The translations under genes were made by a program, and so were the position numbers. 64,000 bases of DNA, taken from UBA4736 sp002404015. Lineage in GTDB: Bacteria > Chloroflexota > Dormibacteria > Dormibacterales > Dormibacteraceae. This document shows, in pieces, positions 17,590 through 24,003 of this stretch. The stretch covers positions 1-64,000 of the forward strand of contig DAIOCN010000004.1 in the NCBI GenBank assembly GCA_036747295.1, given 5' to 3'. Within the stretch, counting starts at the first letter, position 1. Every line of letters starts with the position of its first letter. The notes beneath the pieces are model-generated. The model was not told the origin of the DNA and searched no databases. It was given only the letters and a program-made list of their open reading frames with translations.

Positions 17590-18524
17590 TCCATCGCCGT
17601 CCCGACGATCCGCAGGTAGGCGTCCTCGAGCGTGGGCGAGTGCGTCTGGAGCAGGTTCAGGCGGGTGTCGAGCGACCGGATGACCTCCTGGGCCGAGCGG
17701 CCGTTGATCGCAACCCGGTAGGGACCGGCGTCCGCGAAGCTCAGCTGCAGGGCCTCGAGCTCCCGGCGCAGCGCGGGCCGGTCGTCGGCGTCGAGCAGCA
17801 GGTATTCCTCGAGCAGGTCCGCCTTGATGCCGTCCGGCGTCCCCAGCGAAACGACGCGGCCCTTGTCGAGGATGCAGATCCGGTCCGCCTCCTCGGCCTC
17901 CTCCAGGTAGTGGGTCGTGAGAAAGATCGTGGTCTGGCTGCTGCCGCGCACCTCGCCCAGGTAGGCCCAGAGGTTGTGCCGGCTGGCGGCGTCGAGGCCC
18001 GCGGTCGGCTCGTCCAGGAAAAGGACGCGCGGCCGGTGCATCAGGCCGCGGATGACCTCCAGCTTCCGCTTCATCCCGCCCGACAGCGCTTTGACCGGCT
18101 TGAAGATCTCCTTCTCCAGGCCCAGCACGGCGGCCAGGTCGGTGAGCTGGCGGCGGTAGTAGCGCGGCATCATGCGAAAGAACGGACGGTAGGGGTAGAG
18201 GCCGTAGAGCATGGCGTGGAAGCGCACGTTCTCCTCGCCCGAGAGGTTCAGGTCGAGGCTGGGCGTCTGGAAGATGATGCCGACCTGGCGGCGCACTCCC
18301 GCCGGATCGCTGACGGCGTCGAGGCCCCCGATCAGGACCGAGCCCGAGGTCGGCCGGAGAGTCGTCGTGAGGATCGAGATGGTCGTCGTCTTGCCGGCGC
18401 CGTTGGGTCCCAGGAGCGCGAAGAACTCGCCCGGCTGCACGTCGAAGGAGACCCCGTCGACCGCGTTGGTGTCCGCCTTCCGGTAGCGCTTGACCAGGCC
18501 TCGGACCTGGATGACGGGTTCCAT
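17586..18524 (-). CDS. ABC transporter ATP-binding protein (DrrA-like)
   Basis: This 312-aa ATPase has Walker A GPNGAGKTT, Q-loop region FQTPSLDLNLSG, signature LSGGM, Walker B VLFLDEPTAGLD and switch TTHYLEEAE, plus a C-terminal extension typical of DrrA-type proteins. The ATG at 18524 (MEPVIQVRGLV) is preferred to a start 42 nt farther upstream, which would read through the palindrome at 18541-18566. It is the first gene of the long minus-strand block and works with the adjacent permease. Confidence 0.94.
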   Translation of the reverse strand: MEPVIQVRGLVKRYRKADTNAVDGVSFDVQPGEFFALLGPNGAGKTTTISILTTTLRPTSGSVLIGGLDAVSDPAGVRRQVGIIFQTPSLDLNLSGEENVRFHAMLYGLYPYRPFFRMMPRYYRRQLTDLAAVLGLEKEIFKPVKALSGGMKRKLEVIRGLMHRPRVLFLDEPTAGLDAASRHNLWAYLGEVRGSSQTTIFLTTHYLEEAEEADRICILDKGRVVSLGTPDGIKADLLEEYLLLDADDRPALRRELEALQLSFADAGPYRVAINGRSAQEVIRSLDTRLNLLQTHSPTLEDAYLRIVGTAME

Positions 18525-18540
18525 GACGGCCTGAACTTTA

Positions 18541-18566
18541 GTGTCCCGCCCCGGGGGCCGGGACAC
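18541..18566. promoter_or_regulatory. Palindrome between divergent genes, possible operator
   Basis: GTGTCCCG (18541-18548) and CGGGACAC (18559-18566) are perfect 8-bp arms around a GC-rich centre. They lie between the ABC ATPase start (18524, minus) and the lipoprotein start (18610, plus). The position suits an operator for a dimeric regulator of one or both genes, though no regulator gene is adjacent. Confidence 0.4.
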
Positions 18567-18609
18567 TTGGGCCCTATCAAACGCCGCCGCCGTCCGTTAC
18601 ACCATTGTG

Positions 18610-19512
18610 ATGAGGCTGCCGCTGCTCCTCGCTGCCTTCCTGCTGGCCGCCTGTGGAGGCGCCGGCTCGAGCGGGCACGCCAGCTTCGCCGACCTGCGCT
18701 CACGGCCCCTGCCGCACCTCACATCGGGTGGCTGCCACTCCGACGGCGTCCTGGAGAACATCCGCCAGTTCCGCTTCGACGTCAGCTTTATGAACTACGG
18801 CGACGGCGGGGGCACGGTCTCCGTCGGCGGGCCGGCGCTCTACGTGAATCGCACCGCGACGCTGACGTGGGCTTCCCACGGCTACGGCGGCCCCGTCCTG
18901 ATCCGGATCCGCCGCCTCGACCAGAACGGCACCGGGACGGTCGCTCTGCAGGGCCGCATGGCCACGACGCCCGGCGGACCGGTCGTCGGCAAGGTCGTGG
19001 TGGGCGGGCGCGTGGTGCTCATGAGCCAGGAGGCGGACGTGCCGGTGGGCGCCGGCGACCGCAGCTGGACCGCCTTCGTGGGCGTGCCCTCCACCGGCTG
19101 CTGGGCCGTCCAGGTGGACGGCGACTCGTTCACGGAGCTGTTCGTCTTCCAACCCAGGCCACCAGCTCAGTCGCCGATCGTGGTGCCCCAGCCCTTCGCG
19201 GTGCCGACGCCGCCGGCGCTGACGCCGCGCTGGCTGCCCGCCGGCATGCAGCGCGCCCCGGGCACGGTCGGGGTCAGCTACGTCGACTCCACCAACTCGC
19301 GCAGCCTCGTGATCGACAACGGCGTGCCCAACCCGCCACCCAGCGGGACGACGACCTCGCGGAGCTTCCGCAAGGATCCCCAGGCCGTCTACCACTTCGA
19401 AGGCAGCAGCCGGCTGCTGAGCTGGACCGAGCCCAACGGGACGCCGTACGAGATGCGGGCGAGCGGTCTGAGCGATGACGAGTTCTGGCACGTGGCCGGC
19501 TCGCTCGGCTAG
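18610..19512 (+). CDS. Putative lipoprotein, unknown function
   Basis: This 300-aa product has a lipoprotein signal peptide (MRLPLLLAAFLLAAC, Cys15). The exported part shows mostly beta-type sequence and a Pro-rich linker at about 183-205 (QPRPPAQSPIVVPQP). I recognise no catalytic motif. A GTG three bases before the ATG is an equally possible start. It is divergent from the ABC exporter and followed 35 nt later by a second lipoprotein. Confidence 0.75.
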   Translation: MRLPLLLAAFLLAACGGAGSSGHASFADLRSRPLPHLTSGGCHSDGVLENIRQFRFDVSFMNYGDGGGTVSVGGPALYVNRTATLTWASHGYGGPVLIRIRRLDQNGTGTVALQGRMATTPGGPVVGKVVVGGRVVLMSQEADVPVGAGDRSWTAFVGVPSTGCWAVQVDGDSFTELFVFQPRPPAQSPIVVPQPFAVPTPPALTPRWLPAGMQRAPGTVGVSYVDSTNSRSLVIDNGVPNPPPSGTTTSRSFRKDPQAVYHFEGSSRLLSWTEPNGTPYEMRASGLSDDEFWHVAGSLG

Positions 19513-19547
19513 CACCCTCGAGGTAGCCCGGGCAGGTATCCCTCCTC

Positions 19548-20018
19548 GTGAGGTTCCTGCTCGCCGCTGCCGCAGCGCTCACCCTCGCCGCCTGCTCGGG
19601 CAGCCAACCCGGTTCCCAGCCCATCGCGGCGGTGAGCCCGAACCACGCCGATGCGGCGCCAGCCGCCCAGCCGGCCGCCCCCGTCCCCACTCCCAGTGAG
19701 GCCCCCACCGAACCCCCCACGCCTGCGCCCACCCCCGCACCTGTTCCTCCGGCGCCGGTCCAGCCCGCGGCGCCTCCGGCGCCCGCGTACCGGACGGTGG
19801 GCTTTGGGGGGTTGCCGGCAGGTATCTACCCGACCCACCTGCACACGATCTGCGACGGCGGCCAGAACTTCCACCTGGCCTACCTGCAGAGCCTCACAAT
19901 CGGCCCCTCGCACAGCGGCGCCATCTCGGTGCCCGCCGCCGACTTCGGCCGCAACTGGTGCGTGATCGTCTACACGGACGCTTCGGCCAGCCGCGTCCTG
20001 GCCGTCCAGCACATCTAG
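19548..20018 (+). CDS. Putative lipoprotein with Pro/Ala-rich linker
   Basis: This 156-aa product starts at GTG 19548 with a signal peptide ending LTLAAC (lipid-modified Cys16). A linker of about 60 residues rich in Pro, Ala and Thr (20-80) likely spans the wall. A C-terminal globular part of about 75 residues has two cysteines that could pair (TICDGG and NWCVIVY). No known family is recognised. Its TAG stop lies inside the left arm of the inverted repeat at 20015-20076. Confidence 0.7.
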   Translation: MRFLLAAAAALTLAACSGSQPGSQPIAAVSPNHADAAPAAQPAAPVPTPSEAPTEPPTPAPTPAPVPPAPVQPAAPPAPAYRTVGFGGLPAGIYPTHLHTICDGGQNFHLAYLQSLTIGPSHSGAISVPAADFGRNWCVIVYTDASASRVLAVQHI

Positions 20019-20076
20019 CAGGCCGTTGAAAAAGGAATCGACGGTGCTTCGGCGACCTTTTTCAACACCCTGCTAG
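20015..20076. terminator. Long inverted repeat between convergent genes (bidirectional terminator or MITE-like)
   Basis: The arms are CTAGCAGG + CC + GTTGAAAAAGG and CCTTTTTCAAC + AC + CCTGCTAG, separated by about 20 bases, so an 8-bp and an 11-bp stem are stacked. The TAG stop of the lipoprotein gene (20016-20018) and the TAG stop of the acetyltransferase gene (20075-20073) are both supplied by the CTAG ends. The symmetric A/T-containing stem suits a two-way terminator. GTTGAAAAAG-type ends also occur on some insertion sequences, so a small mobile-element remnant is possible. Confidence 0.7.
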
Positions 20077-20630
20077 GGGCCCTTGCCCGCCGACCAGTCC
20101 GGGTTGCTGATGGCCGTCAGGATGTGGTCCTCCCAGCGCCCGTTGATCAGGAGGTAGTCGCGGGCGTAACCCTCGACCATGAAGCCGGCCGCGCGCAGCA
20201 CGGCGGCTGAGCGGACGTTGTGGGGCATGTAGTTGGCCGTGACCCGGTGCAGGCCCAGGACCCCGAAAGCGTGCGCCACCATGGCCCGCACCGCCTCGAC
20301 CATGTAGCCGCGGCCCTGCGCCGACTCGGCCAGACCGTACCCCATGACGCAGTACTGCCCGGGGCCGCGCTCGATCTGGGTGAGGCTGATGTTGCCCACC
20401 AGGCGCATATCGGTGCGCTGGAGGATGAACGTGCGCAGGCCGTGTCCGGCGCGGTGCTCGGCCCAGCGGGCCGCCACCTGGTCGCTCCAGTAGTCGGCGG
20501 CCAGAAAGGTGGTAGGCCAGGCCGGCGACCAGGGCTCGAGGTGGGCGCGGTTGGACGCGTAGAAGTCGATGATCGCCGGTACGTCCTCCTCCACTGGCAG
20601 GCGGAGGACGAGTCGCTCGGTCTCGATCAC
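20073..20630 (-). CDS. GNAT family N-acetyltransferase (RimJ/RimL type)
   Basis: This 185-aa protein begins IETERLVLRLP, typical of RimJ-like acetyltransferases. The acetyl-CoA loop is AESAQGRGYMVEAV (about 100-113) and the C-terminal pattern is LGLHRVTANYMPHNVRSAAVLRAAGF (about 127-152). It transfers acetyl from acetyl-CoA to an amine, often a ribosomal protein N-terminus, but the target is unknown here. The GTG start overlaps the selenoprotein stop (GTGA), so it is the last gene of that operon. Confidence 0.9.
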   Translation of the reverse strand: MIETERLVLRLPVEEDVPAIIDFYASNRAHLEPWSPAWPTTFLAADYWSDQVAARWAEHRAGHGLRTFILQRTDMRLVGNISLTQIERGPGQYCVMGYGLAESAQGRGYMVEAVRAMVAHAFGVLGLHRVTANYMPHNVRSAAVLRAAGFMVEGYARDYLLINGRWEDHILTAISNPDWSAGKGP

Positions 20631-21139
20631 CCGACGAGCTTGCCCACGACCTCGTCCAGCGCCGCGTCCGCCAGCGCCCGCATCTCCTCGTCGGTTCGGT
20701 CCTGGATCGGATGGGCAAGGTACACCGCGGCCGGCGCGAAACCCAAGGCCCGGCCCTGCGAGTCAGCCGCCACCCGGAACTCGGCAGAAGCCACGAAGAC
20801 GCCGGGCACGCCCCTGCCTTCGAGCTCCGTCATGTCATGCACACTGCACGACGTACAGGACCCTCAATCGGCGAGGGCCTCCACGACCGCGTCGCACTTC
20901 ACGGCGATCTCGTGCCGCAGGTCGGCGGGCGCCGGCTTCGTGTAGGTGGGCTTGCGGAAGCGCAGCACCTCGACCCCGCGCCCGGCCAGCAGCATCTCGA
21001 GGCGGTCCAGGAAGACGTCGCCGCGCGCCTTGGAGATGTCCAGGAGCCCGACCGTCCGGCCCTCCACGGAATGCAGTCGGGGCGCCGCCTGCCGGGTCGC
21101 CGGCCGGCGCTCGCTCGTCGGGTCCAGCAGCTCGGTCAT
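20627..21139 (-). CDS. UGSC family selenoprotein (in-frame TGA read as selenocysteine)
   Basis: Two short frames that look separate are one gene. The first ends ...VVEALAD followed by TGA (20866-20864), and the same frame continues GSCTSCSVHDMTELEGRG, giving the family hallmark DUGSCTSCSVHD with Sec at residue 92. The full product is 170 aa. The N-terminal half carries the expected TVGLLDISKARGDVFLDRL segment and KCDAVVEALAD. A hairpin placed like a bacterial SECIS follows the TGA. Its ATG overlaps the upstream thioredoxin-fold gene (ATGA) and its stop overlaps the GNAT start. Family members probably do thiol/selenol redox chemistry; the substrate is unknown. Confidence 0.92.
20834..20852 (-). 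promoter_or_regulatory. Candidate bacterial SECIS hairpin
   Basis: Eleven nucleotides after the TGA codon, GTCGTGCA (20852-20845) pairs with TGCATGAC (20841-20834), with one G-T wobble, leaving a three-base GTG loop. Size and distance fit a SelB-binding SECIS inside the coding region. The same bases encode TSCSVHD, so some of the constraint is protein-level. Confidence 0.65.
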
Positions 21140-22533
21140 TGACGCACCTCCCGCGTAACAGGCTGGCTTCCGCCGGCCCCGCTGACCCAGCCTCCGATGA
21201 TTGCCGAGAACAGTCCGGCGGTCCCGCCGGCGTGGACTATCTGCAAGCCGCCCGGCCGGAACTTGGGGATCGTGCCGCCCGCCAGCCGCGCCGGCATTCC
21301 CTCGGCGATCCCGCCCGCGCCGCGCACGACGTCGGCGCCGGCCAGCGAGAGCAGCCCGTCCAGCTCCTCGCGAAGGCGCGCCTTCGACCAGCCGGCCTCT
21401 CGGTACACCCGGCCGTGGTCAGGCGAGACGACCAGCACTGCGTCCCAGGCCAGCGCCTGCTTGGGGTGGGCGACCCCCCGAAGGCAGGCGGCGAAGCTGC
21501 GCGAGAGCGACTCCGGGGTGCGCGAGAGCTGGTCCGCGACGCCCTGCACGCCCGAGCCGGCGAACAGGGTGACGGCGGAGGCACCGGGCGCCAGCCCGCG
21601 CTCGACGGAGAGTGGCTCCCATGGGGAACCCGCCTCGTCCTCGGCAAAGCAGAACGTGTACTTGCCGGGGTTACCGAGGGTGGCCCGGTCAACCTCGCCA
21701 GGCCGGCCGCCGCCCACGTTGCGCACGACCAGCTGGAGCGCCCGGCCGATCGTCGCGTTGGCCCGGTTGCCCTGGCCGAGCGCGTTCACGCCCCAGTTCA
21801 TGCCGACGCGCTCCCGGACTGGGCCGTTCACGATCACGACGGGCCCCGAGAACCAGGTGGTCGCCAGCAGCCCGTGCATGTTGAACTCGTCAGTGCAGGC
21901 GGCCTCGACTGCAGCCAGCACGACCGGCAGATGCTCGGGCAGGCAGCCGGCCAGGACGGCGTTTACGGCGACCTTCTCGACGGTGCAGGGCACCAGGTCG
22001 GGCGGCACCACGGCGACGACCTCCTGGGGATCGCGCACGGTGCCGGACAGCATCCGGAGCACCCGCTCGCTGGTCGAGGGCACGACCGGCAGCCCATCCG
22101 TCCAGCCCCTCTCGAACATCGCCTCGAAGGGGTCCTCCAGGGAGGCCAGCTCGACCCGCCGCGAGATCAGGGTTCCGCCGCCGTAGCGGCGAGCCAGCTC
22201 GTCCGGCATGCCGGGGTCAAGGGTCCGCGAGCCGCAGCCGGGGCGGTGCTCGGGGAGTTCCGGTCCTAACTCGGTAAGGCCGGACAGCTGCTCCCAGCTG
22301 CCCCGCAGCCAGCCCTGCAAAGACTCGCGGACCTCGCCCGACTCGACCCGCAGCAGGGTCGGCACGATCTCGACCCCTTGCTCGTACGCGGTCCGGAGGC
22401 CCGCCTCCTCATCCTCGGAGACGACGGTCAGCGGTAGCTGGCCGCCGGCCATCTGCTCGAGCACCGGCCGGACCAGGGTGCAGGTCGGGCACTCCGAGCG
22501 GACGAAGACGACCAGTCCGTCTGGCAGGGACAC
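21136..22533 (-). CDS. Thioredoxin-fold protein of the UGSC selenoprotein operon
   Basis: This 465-aa product (from GTG 22533) has an N-terminal thioredoxin-like domain with a CPTC pair (Cys15, Cys18) in VVFVRSECPTC. About 370 residues follow with conserved-looking Gly/Asn-rich stretches (MNWGVNALGQGNRANATIGRA; DVVRGAGGIAEGMP; IVHAGGTAGLFSAIIGG). I know of no assigned activity for the C-terminal part. It directly precedes the selenoprotein (ATGA overlap), which suggests a redox pair. A TTG at 22560 would overlap the divergent gene's ATG, so the GTG is preferred. Confidence 0.82.
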   Translation of the reverse strand: MSLPDGLVVFVRSECPTCTLVRPVLEQMAGGQLPLTVVSEDEEAGLRTAYEQGVEIVPTLLRVESGEVRESLQGWLRGSWEQLSGLTELGPELPEHRPGCGSRTLDPGMPDELARRYGGGTLISRRVELASLEDPFEAMFERGWTDGLPVVPSTSERVLRMLSGTVRDPQEVVAVVPPDLVPCTVEKVAVNAVLAGCLPEHLPVVLAAVEAACTDEFNMHGLLATTWFSGPVVIVNGPVRERVGMNWGVNALGQGNRANATIGRALQLVVRNVGGGRPGEVDRATLGNPGKYTFCFAEDEAGSPWEPLSVERGLAPGASAVTLFAGSGVQGVADQLSRTPESLSRSFAACLRGVAHPKQALAWDAVLVVSPDHGRVYREAGWSKARLREELDGLLSLAGADVVRGAGGIAEGMPARLAGGTIPKFRPGGLQIVHAGGTAGLFSAIIGGWVSGAGGSQPVTREVRQ

Positions 22534-22559
22534 TGTCCGTAGGGTATAAGTTCGACTCA
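22534..22559. promoter_or_regulatory. 26-bp divergent promoter region with overlapping -10 elements
   Basis: The whole gap between GTG 22533 (minus) and ATG 22560 (plus) is 26 bp. It contains TATAAG on the plus strand (22545-22550), 9 nt before the ATG, and TATACC on the minus strand sharing the same TATA, 9 nt before the GTG. CTGGCA (22521-22526) is a weak plus -35 with an 18-bp spacer. Both transcripts would be leaderless or nearly so. Confidence 0.5.
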
Positions 22560-23633
22560 ATGAGCAGCATCTCGGTTCTCGAGGTCGTCAGGAAGGTGGA
22601 GGAGGCTCCGCTGGAGGAGCTGGTGCAGATTTCGATCGACGACGTCCAGGTGCAGATGGACAGCTACCTCGAACCCGAGGTCGACTCGGCGGCGCTTTAC
22701 CGGCGCTGGGAGAAGCAGCAGTGGGCCGTGGCGGACCTGGACTTCAGCCAGGACATCGTGCACTGGAGCCACCTGAGCGAGGGACAGCGGGAAGCCATCC
22801 AGCGCACGATGACGCTCTTCTTCATCGGCGAGCAGGCCGTCACCGACACGCTGGGACCGATCCTGCACGCGGCCGAGCACGAGGACGAGCGCGTGTTCCT
22901 GGCCACCCAGATCGCAGACGAGGCCCGGCACACGGTCTTCTTCGCCCGGTTCTTCGACGAGGTGCTGGACGTGCACGGCGGTCTCCACGCGGCCCTTGCC
23001 GCGGTCGGGCCGAAGGCCACGGCCGGCTTCCGAAGGATCTTCGAGACCCACCTTGCCGAGGCCACGGACCTGGTCCGCCGGGAGCCCAAGAACAAGCGGG
23101 CCTGGGTCGAGGCGATCGTCACCTACCACCTCGTGATCGAGGGCTACCTCGCCATCGGCGGTATGCGCAACCTGCTGCGCTTCTTCCGGCAGGTCGGGCT
23201 GATGCCCGGCTTCACGACGGGTTTCACCGCCGTCGCCCGGGACGAGTCCCGGCACATCGGCTTCGGGGTGCTGGCGCTGCGCCGGCGGGTGGTCGAGGAC
23301 CCGGAGGTGGGCCGTTGGGTGACGCTGAAGGTGCTGGAGCTGCTGGAGCCGATGGTCCTGACCATCATCAACCCGGACAACCGCCTCAACCTGCCCGACC
23401 CAGCCACGATCCCGGCCGAGCAGCGGTTGAACCCGCTCGAGTTCCGCGACTTCCAGATCGCCTCTCTGAACAAGCGGCTGCGCTCTGTCGGCCTCGCCGA
23501 ACGGACCCTGGACGACATCGACGTCACCATCCGCGGCTACTACGACGAGTTCTGGGCCCAGTACGAGGCGACGCACGGGGTCGAGCACCCGGTCCGCTGG
23601 TACCAGCGGGAGGCCGCGGGGGTCGCCGGCTAA
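22560..23633 (+). CDS. R2-like ligand-binding oxidase (R2lox-type di-metal protein)
   Basis: This 357-aa helical di-metal carboxylate protein has the full ligand set: Glu91 (FFIGEQAV), Glu121 and His124 (DEARH), Glu194 (YHLVIEGY), Glu229 and His232 (DESRH). It also has the two residues that form the R2lox ether crosslink, Val94 (three after the first Glu) and Tyr189 (five before the fourth ligand). No ribonucleotide reductase large subunit is nearby. R2lox proteins assemble Mn/Fe and bind a fatty-acid-like ligand; their reaction is unknown. Annotation pipelines would often call this NrdB. Leaderless expression is likely. Confidence 0.85.
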   Translation: MSSISVLEVVRKVEEAPLEELVQISIDDVQVQMDSYLEPEVDSAALYRRWEKQQWAVADLDFSQDIVHWSHLSEGQREAIQRTMTLFFIGEQAVTDTLGPILHAAEHEDERVFLATQIADEARHTVFFARFFDEVLDVHGGLHAALAAVGPKATAGFRRIFETHLAEATDLVRREPKNKRAWVEAIVTYHLVIEGYLAIGGMRNLLRFFRQVGLMPGFTTGFTAVARDESRHIGFGVLALRRRVVEDPEVGRWVTLKVLELLEPMVLTIINPDNRLNLPDPATIPAEQRLNPLEFRDFQIASLNKRLRSVGLAERTLDDIDVTIRGYYDEFWAQYEATHGVEHPVRWYQREAAGVAG

Positions 23634-23995
23634 GGCAGGAGGACGGCCTGGGTCTGCGTGACCTGGGCCACACGCTTGCCCGCGTCGTCGCTGAGGTCGG
23701 TCTGCACGACGATCGTACGGCCGCCGACGTGCAGCGGGCGGCTGACCGACGCCACGTGGCCGCCGCGGACGGCCCGGAAGAAGTTCGTCTTCGACTCGAT
23801 CGTGGCGGTCGAGGCGCCCTCGGGCAGGTTGAGCACGGCGCAGATCGCGCCCAGGCTGTCGGCCATCGCCATCAGCGCCCCGCCGTGCAGGACGCCGCCC
23901 GAGGTGCAGCGCTCGGGCGACCAGGCGAGGCGGCCGCGCACCTCGTCCTTGGTCGCCTCGATCAGCTCGACGCCGAACTGACCCGCGAATGGCAT
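23630..23995 (-). CDS. PaaI family hotdog thioesterase
   Basis: This is a 121-aa hotdog-fold acyl-CoA thioesterase. The motif GGVLHGGALMAMADSLGA (about 33-50) carries the HGG and Asp of the PaaI/YbgC-like group, and TIESKTNFFRAV follows as the second conserved strand. The ATG at 23995 is used; a GTG four codons upstream is possible. Its TAG stop and the R2lox TAA overlap tail to tail (23630-23633). It follows the secreted beta-propeller gene by 8 nt. The substrate is unknown. Confidence 0.88.
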   Translation of the reverse strand: MPFAGQFGVELIEATKDEVRGRLAWSPERCTSGGVLHGGALMAMADSLGAICAVLNLPEGASTATIESKTNFFRAVRGGHVASVSRPLHVGGRTIVVQTDLSDDAGKRVAQVTQTQAVLLP

Positions 23996-24003
23996 GGCAT
24001 CGA

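Noticed and set aside
20627..20842. A separate 71-aa gene after the TGA
   Set aside because: Its first residues are the second half of the DUGSCTSCSVHD motif in the same frame, so it is part of the selenoprotein.
22560..23633. Ribonucleotide reductase beta subunit
   Set aside because: The crosslink residues Val94 and Tyr189 and the absence of a large subunit favour R2lox.
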